Positions 15,024 to 23,225 of a DNA stretch of 27,385 bases are shown piece after piece. Numbering within the stretch: position 1 is the stretch's first letter; every line of letters starts with the position of its first letter. The DNA is from Chrysochromulina tobinii (taxonomy: Eukaryota; Haptophyta; Prymnesiales; Chrysochromulinaceae). The position numbers were made by a program, and so were the translations under genes. Location: contig JWZX01003233.1 of the NCBI GenBank assembly GCA_001275005.1, positions 1 to 27,385 on the forward strand. Reading direction: 5' to 3'. The notes below the pieces were generated by a model. The model saw only the letters and a program-made list of their open reading frames with translations. It made no database searches and had not been told where the DNA came from.

Positions 15024-16925
15024 TCACGTTGCTCTTACGGGCGATGCACGCGGCGCCGTGAGCAAGCGGAGCACGCGTTCGAGCAATGCCGCACCGCCTC
15101 TCGAAGCCACGCGCAGAAGCCACACGGCGAGCTTCAGCTGCAGCCGGCGTAACCTGCTTTGCCGCGGGTGGGCATGCGCCGCTGCAGATCCCGATGCGCT
15201 AGCCGGTTGTGTGGCGGCGCCGGGCACGCCTTTCCCAGCCAACGAGTCCCGCCGCAGCATCGTCTGCAGGCAGAAGCGCATGGTGACAAGCATTGTGTCC
15301 ACTCCCGCGCCGGAGCCGAGCAGCCGTCGCTCCGCGTGGCGCAAGCAGTCGTTCGTCTTGAAGAGGAGCAGCATCGGAGCCGGCACACGCTCGAGCACGA
15401 CCGCGATGCCCTTGGCATACTGCTGAGCGTAGCCGCGGATCGCCGCCTTGTCCTCAGCAGTTCCCTTTTCTGTCAGGCGTGCGGTGCCCGAGCTCGCGTG
15501 CAGGATGTCGGCCCAGGGCTTGGCGGTGAGCATCGCAGCAAAGAGCGGGTAGTAGTCGCCCACACCAAGCGCGTGCGAGACGCGCCGAATGCCATCCGCG
15601 TCGCCGGCGAGCACGTGGTACCACAGATCCGCATACATATCGACGAACTCACGAGGTAGCTCGCGGTAGAGGCCGTGATCAAGGAGGACGAGCTGCGGCT
15701 GTGTCGGCCGGTCAGGGCGCGGGCGCACGAGCACGTTGCCCGGGTGCGGGTCGCAATGCACGAAGCCACCGTCGAAGATCTGCGCGTTGAATGTGCGGCA
15801 GAGGAGGTGGCTCACGTCAGCGACTCGTAGTCCCATCGCCTTGATGCCCTCGACGTCAATGATGCTCGTGCCGGCCTCGTAGCTCATCGTGAGGACACGT
15901 GTCGAGCTCAGGTGGGGCAGCACGGCGGGCACGGCGACGCTCGAGGCGAGGCCGTCACCGCCCCCAGCGCCAAAGAAGCGCGCGCAACGCTCCAGGTTGG
16001 ATCTTTCGTGCCCAAAATCGAGCTCAAGGGGGAGATGAGGCGCGAGCTCATCGAGAACCCAACCCAGTCGGAACTCGTCGCGGAAGAGATACGAGGCGAA
16101 GCGCACCGCGAGTGCGACTGCAGCCAAGTCCGCCGCCGCCGCGTCGCGCAGCCCCGGGTGCTGCACTTTGACGGCAAGTTGCCTACCTGTCGTTCGCTCC
16201 GTCGCTCGGTGGACTTGGGCTAGGGAGGCGCTCGCTATTGGCGAGGGCTCGAAAGAGGAGAAGAGGTGCGCGAGCGGCTGGCCAAGGTCCTCCTCGATGA
16301 TCGCTGTCACCTGCGCCAGCGTGCTCTGCCGATTGGACTGGAAGAGCGCGCCCAGCGTCCTCGTGTATGCCTCGGGCACCAGGTAGTCGAGTTGCGCCAC
16401 GTGCTGGCCGAGTTTGACGTAGACGCCGCCGTTGCCCAAGCACAGGTCGAGGAGCCTTGCGGCGCAGCGTGCGTGCAGAGCATCCCAGAGCTCGGTACTG
16501 CCCACGGCGGCCTCGTGCGCGACGCGGCGCGCCGCGTAGTCCTCGCCCGCTCGCACCGCCAACTCACGCGTAGACCTCGCGAGGTCCGTCGCCGCAGCAA
16601 GCGCTGCTACGGGCGGCGAAGTTACCTGTGCCACAAGCTCGGCACGCTCACGCTCGGCTCGGCCCGCAGCAATCTGTAACTGCAAATGCACCTGCTCCAG
16701 CTCCACGAGGCTTGCTGGCAGCTCTGTGGACCAGGAGCGGGCCGCTTTGTACTCTCGGGCGACCGCGATGCAAGCCGTCGCTAGCCGCAGCGCGCGGGCG
16801 GCTGCGGCCACCTGAGCACGGACGGTGTCGATCCTCGCCGGCTCGGCTCCAAACCACATACCAGCGCCAAGTGCCGTGAGCGGCACGAGTGGATGCGGAA
16901 CCAGAAAGCGTCGTACATGTAGCAT
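15024..16925 (-). CDS. ADCK/ABC1 (UbiB) family atypical kinase, ADCK1/5-like
   Basis: UbiB-family proteins are atypical kinase/ATPases of mitochondria and plastids linked to quinone and lipid metabolism. Numbering from ATG 16925 gives 633 residues. Family signatures are all present: KLGQ at about 171-174, the Ala-rich loop ASASLAQVHRA at 231-241 replacing the usual Gly-rich loop, the nucleotide-binding Lys in AVKVQHPG near 253, ELDFGHE near 301, the catalytic loop HCDPHPGN at 390-397, and DHG at 416-418 in LLDHGLYRELPREF. The DHGLY form resembles the ADCK1/ADCK5 branch. The N-terminus MLHVRRFLVPHPLVPLTALG could be an organelle-targeting or anchor segment, and residues 30-140 are helical. The open frame runs upstream to 17249 without a better ATG than 17108, and that part looks non-coding. 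The C-terminus is basic and amphipathic. Confidence 0.92.
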   Translation of the reverse strand: MLHVRRFLVPHPLVPLTALGAGMWFGAEPARIDTVRAQVAAAARALRLATACIAVAREYKAARSWSTELPASLVELEQVHLQLQIAAGRAERERAELVAQVTSPPVAALAAATDLARSTRELAVRAGEDYAARRVAHEAAVGSTELWDALHARCAARLLDLCLGNGGVYVKLGQHVAQLDYLVPEAYTRTLGALFQSNRQSTLAQVTAIIEEDLGQPLAHLFSSFEPSPIASASLAQVHRATERTTGRQLAVKVQHPGLRDAAAADLAAVALAVRFASYLFRDEFRLGWVLDELAPHLPLELDFGHERSNLERCARFFGAGGGDGLASSVAVPAVLPHLSSTRVLTMSYEAGTSIIDVEGIKAMGLRVADVSHLLCRTFNAQIFDGGFVHCDPHPGNVLVRPRPDRPTQPQLVLLDHGLYRELPREFVDMYADLWYHVLAGDADGIRRVSHALGVGDYYPLFAAMLTAKPWADILHASSGTARLTEKGTAEDKAAIRGYAQQYAKGIAVVLERVPAPMLLLFKTNDCLRHAERRLLGSGAGVDTMLVTMRFCLQTMLRRDSLAGKGVPGAATQPASASGSAAAHAHPRQSRLRRLQLKLAVWLLRVASRGGAALLERVLRLLTAPRASPVRAT

Positions 16926-17594
16926 TGGAAGCAAGGAAAGTTCAGGGAAGTTACCGCTTTTGGGAAACCCTTTCCGGGCCCTGTACGCCAAAAAAAGCGG
17001 GTTCAGCGAGAGGGAATTTATTTCCCAAAAGAGAGAGAGAGAGTGAAGTGTGAAATCAGTCAAGACCGGTAAAAAGATGGGGAGCCGGGACACACATACG
17101 GGACACATCACGTCCACGGGCGCCCACGATCGACGATGACAGCACTGGTAAGTCGACGCGAGTCGTGGTGCGATTTTCGCGGACGGTGACGCCCAACGCG
17201 CACGGAGAGGAGAGTATAACGGAGTAATATTTTTCGTTCTATAATACAAGGTATGAATAGCACATCACGCACTTGACGTCCAGCTGACGTCGCCTCACCC
17301 ACAGCGTGACAGTTCATTCAGCTCCCCCCACCCGCCGGCCTGCACCCACTCAGCCACACCCACATCCACAGTGCGGAGCTCTCAGATCGGGCCTCAGATC
17401 ACATGCACACATCTAGACACATCAGATGCACGATGCATCTTTCATGCCCGCCAGATCCAACTTCCAAGCCACATGTCCATCGTCCAACCGTCCAAGACCC
17501 CACACCGCGGCAAAAACCGCGGCATTGTTGCGCTCAGAGGATGTGGGTGTGGGCGGAGTTCGCAACCGGCCCAGAGTGTGAGGAGCAAGCCCTC
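16926..17594. other. Intergenic region with ADCK-like gene promoter
   Basis: 669 bases between two minus-strand genes. It holds a (GA)7 run at 17031-17043, one TTGACT-like unit (CTTGACTG on the minus strand, 17057-17064) about 130 bases before the ADCK-like ATG, an AT-rich block at 17211-17262, and CA-rich sequence with several ACATC/CACAC runs at 17300-17440. No coding region is supported. Confidence 0.5.
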
Positions 17595-18350
17595 TTAAGG
17601 CGCTCTTGCAGGCCAGATTGCCGCTGGTCTGGCCACCGAGGCTGTCGAGTGCTCGACGAACGAGTTGAAGACGTTCCGAGGCTCGCAATAGTTGCGCGAC
17701 ATGACGAGCGGCGGCTCGAACCAGCTCATCTGCGTCATCTCGGAGCATGCGTCGAGATGCTCTGGAGTGCGCTGCGGCAGCGTAGAGTACTCGACGCGGA
17801 AAGGCTTGGTGCTGAACTGAGTGAATGGCACTGAGGTCGTGGGCACCATGGTGGGCACCAGCAACTCGGACCGGGGGGGAACTTGCGCACCATCAACTCG
17901 ACCAAAGCTGCGCGGTTCGGCTCCTCGAGGTGAAAGGGGAACGAGTACTTTCTGTGTCCGGGTGAGTGGCTTCCACGAATACATGGGGTTGGGGACGTTG
18001 TACGGCAGTGGCACGGCTGTGGCCGTAGTTTGCGGCCGCTCGGGACGTCTGTGTGCACGCTCTCTATTGATGCGCTCGCGATAGCATTGAGCATCGCTTG
18101 CAAGCTGTACAGGCGGCCAGCGCCCCGCGAGAATCATGTTCGTCGCGCCCCTGCAGTCTTGTCCTGTTGATCGATTCGCGACGCTTGTCCTCGCGCGAGG
18201 GAAACGACGCGACAAAGTTTGGCAAGTCGAATTTGCATGCTTCGTTGCTTCCAGGATCGAGCTCCCAACGTCGAACGTGCTCCCTTTCCCTCCACACAGA
18301 CGGTCGTGACGAGACCGAAAAGCATTACAGTAGGAAGGCAGAAACGGCAT
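17595..18350 (-). CDS. Uncharacterised basic protein, 251 aa
   Basis: I do not recognise this gene. The frame is open to 18377, and the first ATG is 18350, only 24 bases downstream of a TTGAC array. A second in-frame ATG at 18137 would give 180 residues starting MILAGRWPPVQLASDAQCYR. The part after 18137 looks most protein-like, with PLPYNVPNPMYSWKPLTRTQ, TQFSTKPFRVEYSTLPQRT and SWFEPPLVMSRNYCEP. This is a Pro/Tyr/Arg-rich, aperiodic style seen in some small axoneme or cytoskeleton-lining proteins; that comparison is only an impression. The part before 18137 is Cys/Ser/Arg-rich and could be 5' UTR. No signal peptide or membrane helix is seen. Confidence 0.55.
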   Translation of the reverse strand: MPFLPSYCNAFRSRHDRLCGGKGSTFDVGSSILEATKHANSTCQTLSRRFPRARTSVANRSTGQDCRGATNMILAGRWPPVQLASDAQCYRERINRERAHRRPERPQTTATAVPLPYNVPNPMYSWKPLTRTQKVLVPLSPRGAEPRSFGRVDGAQVPPRSELLVPTMVPTTSVPFTQFSTKPFRVEYSTLPQRTPEHLDACSEMTQMSWFEPPLVMSRNYCEPRNVFNSFVEHSTASVARPAAIWPARAP

Positions 18351-18374
18351 GCGCTCGAGCAAACTCCTCCCCAA

Positions 18375-18392
18375 CAAGTCAAGTCAAGTCAC
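18375..18392 (-). promoter_or_regulatory. TTGAC pentamer array, minus orientation
   Basis: Reads GTGACTTGACTTGACTTG on the minus strand, ending 24 bases before the ATG at 18350. Same core as the arrays at 13807, 18434 and 23496. Confidence 0.4.
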
Positions 18393-18433
18393 TCCATACA
18401 CAACAGACAACCTAACAGGAAGCCTATAAATGA

Positions 18434-18451
18434 GAACTTGACTTGACTTCC
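18434..18451 (+). promoter_or_regulatory. TTGAC pentamer array, plus orientation
   Basis: Reads GAACTTGACTTGACTTCC, ending only five bases before the ATG at 18457. If transcribed, it is in the 5' UTR. Confidence 0.4.
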
Positions 18452-18456
18452 CGAAC

Positions 18457-19941
18457 ATGGACTCTGCCTTGACTTTTGAAACAGACGAGTTTGCGATGCG
18501 GAACTTACTCTCGCTGACTGCTCCGACCTTGGATGACGGACTGGTCGATGCTCTTATCTGGCGATCCGAAGAGGTGGTCGCGGCCGAAGCTCTAGCCGAC
18601 GATGCAGCAGCCGTCATCGCTGCCTTAACTGCCTCCATCATCGACAGCCTGCCCGCCGTCGAGACTCCTGGATTGCCATCCTCGCTTGATGAACCAGTTG
18701 AGCGACTTCCAGCGCAGCAGGAGCTCACGCCTCGCGCACATGCAAGGAAGACTGTTCGGCCATGGGAGGCTCAGGCACTCCCTCTTGCTCTCAGGCTACC
18801 CGGCTTCCAGCTGTCGCCCCGTGTTCATGAGGGAAGACTGCAGCTTCCACCGCTACCACCGCTACCACCGCTACCACCGCTACCACCGCCGTCTCCGGTG
18901 CGTATATTGCCGGCACGCCGGCATGTGTCGGCTGCTGCAGTTTCCATTGAGTGCCACATGCTTGCGAATGCCAGCTACGACATCAAGATGCGACATATAG
19001 AGGCGACGCGGCACGTGGAGGCGACGCTGCGACCACCATCGCATCGAGCGTCCCGTTCTCAGGCGGCCTCTGCAGAGCCTTCATGGCGGCCCGAACCCGA
19101 AGCGCCCCCGGGGGTGCAGACACCAGAGTTGGGCCCGGCGCTCATCATCGAGGCTCCGCCGAGCAGCATGGCAGTGGATGGTCACGGCAGCCGGGCACTC
19201 AGCCGCCGGCCCGTGCCGCAGCCCAAGGGGGTGCCTCAGGCCTATGTGAGTCTACGGCTACCTGCCAAGCTGCGCCGCGATCTCGATGACCTCCGAGAGG
19301 ACCCGGCGGCGATGATGCTTTTCGAGGCGCGGATCGCGATGGTGCTGGCTGAGCTCGCGCTGAAGCCCGCGCCGCCGCTGCATCCGCGTGCCGGAGATTT
19401 CCAGCCAAGTCCTCGCGCGCTAGCGTACGCCTCGGTCGCCGCCCGAGCCGCGCAGCCGTTTCTGCCGACCCTGGCGCCTCCGAGCCACATCAAGAGACGC
19501 TCCGTGCACGTGCCGGCCGCCGCCGAGGCCGCAGTCGAGGCCGCTGCCAAGGCCGCTGAGGCGCCCGCGGCGGCGCTCGCGTCGTCGTCGTCGCCGCCGC
19601 CGCCCAAGCGCGTGGCCATCGCTCGGGACGACGCGGTCCCGAGTGGTCGAGGCGCTTCCGACAGCCCGAGAGCGATGCAGCCACAGGTGTCTTCCCACAG
19701 CCCGAGAACGATGCACCCACCGGTGCCAGATAAGGACATGGCGGCGTACCTGCAGGAGGTGCATGCAGCCGAGGCGGCCGTCGCGCCGCGCGCGACCAAC
19801 CAAGCGCCGCAGGAGCAGCGCGTGTCTACGGTGCAGGAGCCCTGGCCGACGATACGACCGCGCCCCTCCCTCGCCGAGCTCAACTCGCACCGTGAGCGCA
19901 AGAAAGAGATCGCGTGCACTCTGAAGGCTTTGCGTGGCTGA
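18457..19941 (+). CDS. Uncharacterised Pro/Ala-rich protein, 494 aa
   Basis: I do not recognise this gene. The N-terminus (residues 1-75) is acidic and helical (MDSALTFETDEFAMRNLLSL, LVDALIWRSEEVVAAEALAD). A Pro-rich stretch follows with five PPL repeats (near residues 131-145), then a short ordered patch (ECHMLANASYDIKMRHIEAT). A central helical pair, KLRRDLDDLREDPAAMMLFE and ARIAMVLAELALKP, lies near residues 270-310. An Ala-rich helix (AAAEAAVEAAAKAAEAPAAA) precedes a disordered segment and a charged C-terminal helix, LNSHRERKKEIACTLKAL. No catalytic motif, signal peptide or membrane segment is visible, and a scaffold or cytoskeletal role is only a guess. It is divergent from the 17595-18350 gene, with a TTGAC array immediately before its ATG. 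Codon use is GC-rich, like its neighbours. Confidence 0.7.
   Translation: MDSALTFETDEFAMRNLLSLTAPTLDDGLVDALIWRSEEVVAAEALADDAAAVIAALTASIIDSLPAVETPGLPSSLDEPVERLPAQQELTPRAHARKTVRPWEAQALPLALRLPGFQLSPRVHEGRLQLPPLPPLPPLPPLPPPSPVRILPARRHVSAAAVSIECHMLANASYDIKMRHIEATRHVEATLRPPSHRASRSQAASAEPSWRPEPEAPPGVQTPELGPALIIEAPPSSMAVDGHGSRALSRRPVPQPKGVPQAYVSLRLPAKLRRDLDDLREDPAAMMLFEARIAMVLAELALKPAPPLHPRAGDFQPSPRALAYASVAARAAQPFLPTLAPPSHIKRRSVHVPAAAEAAVEAAAKAAEAPAAALASSSSPPPPKRVAIARDDAVPSGRGASDSPRAMQPQVSSHSPRTMHPPVPDKDMAAYLQEVHAAEAAVAPRATNQAPQEQRVSTVQEPWPTIRPRPSLAELNSHRERKKEIACTLKALRG
18846..18890 (+). repeat. 9-base CCACCGCTA tandem repeat
   Basis: About five copies of CCACCGCTA, encoding Pro-Pro-Leu repeats in the 494-residue protein. 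Confidence 0.9.
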
Positions 19942-20163
19942 GACGCACAGACCTCAGACGACAGAGTGACGCTCAAGACACCTACCGCCATAATTTTATT
20001 TCTCGGTTTTACTCGAAAACAGTCGTGAACTGTTTCAGGAGGGAGACGTTCTGCGGGCCCGTGCCCCATCGCGGGTAGCTCCCTCTCAAGAAGTGTCGAA
20101 TTTCACTTATCTCAAGAGCATTCACAGCATTCACTGTGACTGTGCGGTGAGTGTGGTCTACAT
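19942..20163. other. Intergenic region, possible small antisense exon
   Basis: 222 bases after the 494-aa gene. ATTTTATTTC near 19992 is AATAAA on the minus strand. A minus frame (20239-20009) encodes 76 residues ending LLKQFTTVFE and could be a terminal exon of a minus gene, but no partner exon is visible. It overlaps the plus-strand ORF that starts at 20164. Confidence 0.35.
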
Positions 20164-20541
20164 ATGCAGGAGCAGAGGTTCTCGTCCGCTGGCGCCTGTG
20201 CGCTCCTCCAGAATCTGCCACGGCATCCCTCAGCCCCATCGATGCTTAGCGCCGTGAAGCAGACCGCGCCCGAGCGGACTGCTGCCACCCTCTACATCGC
20301 GACACATGATCGCACTGAGCCGCCTGCAGATCAGGTGGTGAGCACCGAGAGGATGAACGCTCTGATGCGCCAGTTCCATCAGCGAGAGGAGTCGAGGGCG
20401 CGTGAGCGGCAAAAGCGTGCGATATCTTCGTCACCAGCCGATGACGATCGAGAGCCTGCGCGCAAAGCCTCTCGGAAGAACGCTGCGACTGCCACGGATG
20501 AAGGCAGCGATGGCGAGGCGCTCCCACGGTCTGGTGCCTAG
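20164..20541 (+). CDS. Small basic protein, 125 aa
   Basis: I do not recognise this gene. An ATG at 20164 opens a 125-residue frame. A Ser/Ala/Pro-containing first half leads into a charged helix (STERMNALMRQFHQREESRA), a Lys/Arg patch (RERQKRA and RKASRKN) that could be a nuclear localisation signal, and an acidic tail (TDEGSDGEALPRSGA). The mixture of basic and acidic low-complexity sequence suggests a nucleic-acid-associated or regulatory protein; this is weak inference. An in-frame stop lies just upstream at 20137-20139, so there is no unspliced N-terminal extension. It is convergent with the coiled-coil gene, 94 bases apart. Its short length and the competing minus frame at 20009-20239 keep confidence moderate. 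Confidence 0.5.
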   Translation: MQEQRFSSAGACALLQNLPRHPSAPSMLSAVKQTAPERTAATLYIATHDRTEPPADQVVSTERMNALMRQFHQREESRARERQKRAISSSPADDDREPARKASRKNAATATDEGSDGEALPRSGA

Positions 20542-20635
20542 GTGATTACTCAGACTATGACATTCATTAAATCAACTGAATTTGTGTGCACACCACCTCA
20601 CGGGCGACATGGATGCATGGTGAATACACTGTCTC

Positions 20636-22348
20636 TTACCATGCTGCTTGCAATCCATCCTCATCATCATCCGCAAGCTCGGCATCCGAGGCGAACCCAC
20701 TTGTTCTCCGAGGATCCACCTGTCCGTTTCGCTTTGCTGTGGCCAGCTCTGAGCCAGCCAACGAAGCCCACAAAGCCTCGGCCAGGGCAGCCTGGACGGC
20801 CGGATGGCGCAACAGCGCGCGCGCTGACGAGTCAATCGGCGCGCGGCCGCCCGCCGCCTCGCCCTGCGCCGTCGAGGATGAGCTGAGGCCTCCACCGGCT
20901 CGTCGCGGCACCGGCTGGGGCACAGCAAACGGCGAGATCTGACCTCCCAACCGCCGGGATCGCGCAGGATCCCTCGACGAGCTCGGCCTCGAAGGCGGCG
21001 AGCTACGAGGTAAGCGCTCGATGCGCTGCCCACCAATCTCGAGCTCGAGATCGGCCTGCTTGGGCTCTGCTGTTGCTCCTGCCTTGCCGAACTCGGCAAG
21101 GGCTCCTCCTTTGCCGAATTCGGCATGTGCTCCTCCCTTGCCCAGCGCTCGCGACGCGCGCTCACACGCGCTCGCCATCAGAACCAGCAGCTCGCGTGGC
21201 ACAGGGCCTTCGAGACTCTTTGCTGGCTCGCGTACCGCCCTTGTCTGCCGGGCCGCTCGAGGCACGCCCGTGTTCAGAGGCGTGCGGCGTGGCGCAGACC
21301 CACCAGCGCTGCCACCGCTGCCACCCTCGCCGCCACTCGCGGAGCTGCTCGCGGCGGTCGGTAGCACCTGCGTCGCCGCGGACGCCTCTGCGTACAATAT
21401 GTGCGCCATCAGAGCTTTGGAGACGCCGCCTGGCGAACCGCGGCCGGCGCTCGCGGCAGCGCTCACAGGTCGGCATCCGCCGGCGGTGGCGTCGATCGCG
21501 GCGGCGGTTGGGGGCGAAGACGGCTTTGGTGGCGCCGAGAGGGGGCGCATATGGGGCGAAGACGGCTGTGACGAAGGCTCCTGCGCCAGCGGCGGCGCAG
21601 CGTCGACGTCGCGCTCCTCCAGCTCGCGGCACAGGCGCGCCGTCTCCTTGCGCACGATCCGGAGCTGCTTATGCCGACGGCGCGTCTGCTGGTGGTGGCG
21701 CAGCGCCACCTCTGCTTGAGCGTGCGAGAGGCGCAGCAGCTGCTGGGTCGAGGCACACACGAGCGCCTGGTTGTTGACGGCGAGCACCCGCAGCTGCTCG
21801 TGCAGCGCGCGCAGCTCCGCAAGGGCAGCCATGCACGCGCCGGCCACCTCAACGGTGTTCTCGCCGCTCCGCGTGCGGGCCTGCGCTGGCCCTCGACCGA
21901 CAGCCTCCGTCATGCGCACCTGAGCATCTTCGAGGCTCGCACTGGCCCACGCGTCGAATTCGCGCAAGCCACGGTTCAGGCTGAGCACATGCAGCCGCAG
22001 CGACGCCTCCTCTTCGATGTCCTCCATGTCGCTCTCGGGCGCCGCCGCCTGCTTGACAAGCAGCAAGTCGGCATCTGAGCTGCTGCCATCCCTCAGCTCG
22101 CCCTGTCCCCAGTCGGATTCTGAGCTGGGATGGCCATCGTCGTCGTCGCCACCGTCGTCGCCACCGTCACGCTCGTCGGGCTGCAGGCATTTGCGCAGCA
22201 TGGCCTCGACATGGTCGGCCGCGTCGCCCTCCAGTGGCTCCTCATCGCTATTCTCGGTGGCCAGGCTGCCTTGTGACGCGATTTCTTCCATGAATTCGAA
22301 CTCGTTGCCGCGGTCGAAGCGCGGGCCGGGATCGGAGCCGAGGGGCAT
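20636..22348 (-). CDS. Coiled-coil protein, 570 aa
   Basis: I do not recognise a family. The start at 22348 is chosen because the frame above it overlaps the oppositely oriented S1-domain gene and looks non-coding. The N-terminus is acidic (MPLGSDPGPRFDRGNEFEFM, then Asp/Glu/Ser-rich with GGDDGGDDDDG). From about residue 105 to 260 it is strongly helical with heptad-like Leu spacing (EEEASLRLHVLSLNRGLREF, LAELRALHEQLRVLAVNNQA, RLSHAQAEVALRHHQQTRRR, RLCRELEER), so it is a probable coiled coil. The second half is Ser/Pro/Gly-rich, with a triple repeat GKGGAHAEF/GKGGALAEF/GKAGATAEP, and ends with a short helix (LLRHPAVQAALAEALWASLA) and an acidic tail. A structural, centrosomal or ciliary scaffold is plausible but unproven. 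It is divergent from the S1-domain gene, with 229 bases between the starts. Confidence 0.75.
   Translation of the reverse strand: MPLGSDPGPRFDRGNEFEFMEEIASQGSLATENSDEEPLEGDAADHVEAMLRKCLQPDERDGGDDGGDDDDGHPSSESDWGQGELRDGSSSDADLLLVKQAAAPESDMEDIEEEASLRLHVLSLNRGLREFDAWASASLEDAQVRMTEAVGRGPAQARTRSGENTVEVAGACMAALAELRALHEQLRVLAVNNQALVCASTQQLLRLSHAQAEVALRHHQQTRRRHKQLRIVRKETARLCRELEERDVDAAPPLAQEPSSQPSSPHMRPLSAPPKPSSPPTAAAIDATAGGCRPVSAAASAGRGSPGGVSKALMAHILYAEASAATQVLPTAASSSASGGEGGSGGSAGGSAPRRTPLNTGVPRAARQTRAVREPAKSLEGPVPRELLVLMASACERASRALGKGGAHAEFGKGGALAEFGKAGATAEPKQADLELEIGGQRIERLPRSSPPSRPSSSRDPARSRRLGGQISPFAVPQPVPRRAGGGLSSSSTAQGEAAGGRAPIDSSARALLRHPAVQAALAEALWASLAGSELATAKRNGQVDPRRTSGFASDAELADDDEDGLQAAW
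21067..21156 (-). repeat. Triple GKGGA-AEF coding repeat
   Basis: Three diverged copies of an about 27-base unit on the minus strand (CTTGCCGAATTCGGCAAG-like). They encode GKGGAHAEF, GKGGALAEF and GKAGATAEP inside the disordered half of the coiled-coil protein. Confidence 0.75.
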
Positions 22349-22577
22349 GGCGCCAGCAAGAGTAAGGCGAACGGAGCGTTGGAGTCCCGCAACACCGACT
22401 CCACAATGGCGAGAGAGGTGGAGCTGGTCTGACGTTTGCAATAGCAAGTGACCGCGGCGACGCGACGATATGTTAAGAGATCCGTCGGCTGATGAATGGC
22501 ACCCGCGAGATACGATCTGTCCGTGCTCGCGTGTGGTAGAGAAGGATCTCGACTTCGTGTCATCAATCCAATCATCA
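22349..22577. promoter_or_regulatory. Divergent promoter region of coiled-coil and S1-domain genes
   Basis: 229 bases. There is an in-frame ATG at 22470 for the S1 gene. The extra residues it would add do not look like a leader, whereas the ATG at 22578 begins a good signal sequence. No TTGAC array is seen here. Confidence 0.35.
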
Positions 22578-23225
22578 ATGAGGAGCAGTCTCCGTGTAGC
22601 GCTGCTCGCCCTCTGGGGCGGTTCGTCGCGCGCGCTCACGGTCGTTCCCCTTGCACCGGCAAGTGCACGCTGGTCCATTGCTACCGCTCCTCCGCGGGCC
22701 GCGGAAGCGCGTTGCAAGCTTGGCTTCAAGCCGAAAGAGCTGGTCGTCGGCGAGAAGGCTGAGGGCATCGTGTCGAAAATCACCGATTACGGCTGCTTCG
22801 TGAGCCTTTGTGGAGGGCAGCAGCTCGGACTATTGCACATCCGCCAGCTCGCCGACGGCAAACGCATGCTCAAGAACGAGGTCGAGGACTTTGTGGAAGA
22901 GGTGCCTCAGCAGCGAAGAATCGCATGAACCGGCCTTCCTGCTTCACTCTCGCGTTTGCTGCTCCACCCTCTGCTCTCACTGCCGAATCTTTGGTTGCCC
23001 GCGCAGACGGTCGGCCCCGTCGGGTCTAAGGTGAGTGTCGAGGTGCTGCAGCTCGAGTTCAAGGGCTTGAAGCGGATCTCGCTCAGCTTGATTGAGGTCA
23101 TCAAGAAGCAGCGGCTTGAGGACGTCGTGTTTGCGCCGGGGCCGCGGCGCATGCAAGGTGTATCGCGTGACGGCGACGGCCCGGGCGATCCGAATGCGCG
23201 GCTTGATGAATCGGTGCCCTTCTGA
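22578..23225 (+). CDS. S1 RNA-binding domain protein with N-terminal leader
   Basis: S1 domains are OB folds that bind RNA, as in ribosomal protein S1, polynucleotide phosphorylase and plastid S1-type translation factors. The model joins 22578-22901 and 23007-23225 (180 aa). The start MRSSLRVALLALWGGSSRAL is a signal-peptide-like leader, followed by a Ser/Ala/Arg-rich stretch to about residue 45 that could be a plastid transit region. The S1 domain then reads VVGEKAEGIVSKITDYGCFV, QLGLLHIRQL and, after the intron, GSKVSVEVLQLEFKGLKRIS, with the usual closing RISLSL. A short basic/acidic tail ends the protein at a TGA. A single S1 domain with a leader suggests an organelle RNA-binding or translation-associated factor. 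The organelle assignment is inferred from the leader alone. Confidence 0.85.
22902..23006 (+). other. Predicted intron, 105 bases, phase 0
   Basis: GTGCCT donor after GAG (22899-22901) and TTGCCCGCGCAG acceptor ending at 23006. The interior is T/C-rich near the 3' end. Splicing joins the two halves of one S1 domain in the correct order. Unspliced, the frame stops at 22928. Confidence 0.8.

Larger units (their letters stand above)
18351..18456. promoter_or_regulatory. Divergent promoter with two mirror TTGAC arrays
   Basis: 106 bases between two divergent predicted starts. Each gene has its own TTGAC pentamer array pointing towards it (18375-18392 on minus, 18434-18451 on plus). A TATAAAT sequence at 18425-18431 sits about 26 bases before the plus-strand ATG, which would imply a very short 5' UTR if it is a true TATA box. 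Confidence 0.5.

Noticed and set aside
16926-17249. N-terminal extension of the ADCK-like gene
   Set aside because: It begins with TTG, is AT-rich and crosses the (GA)n tract. ATG 16925 gives a sensible targeting-type start.
19242-20069. 275-residue minus frame overlapping the 494-aa gene
   Set aside because: Mostly polyalanine/serine mirror of the plus-strand Ala-rich helix. The plus gene has a TTGAC array before its ATG and mixed-composition helices.
20147-20169. GTGAGT...ATGCAG 23-base candidate intron
   Set aside because: Good splice-like ends, but too short, and no upstream coding frame would be joined by it.
22349-22783. N-terminal extension of the coiled-coil gene to 22783
   Set aside because: It overlaps the S1-domain first exon antisense, and its composition differs sharply from the rest of the protein.
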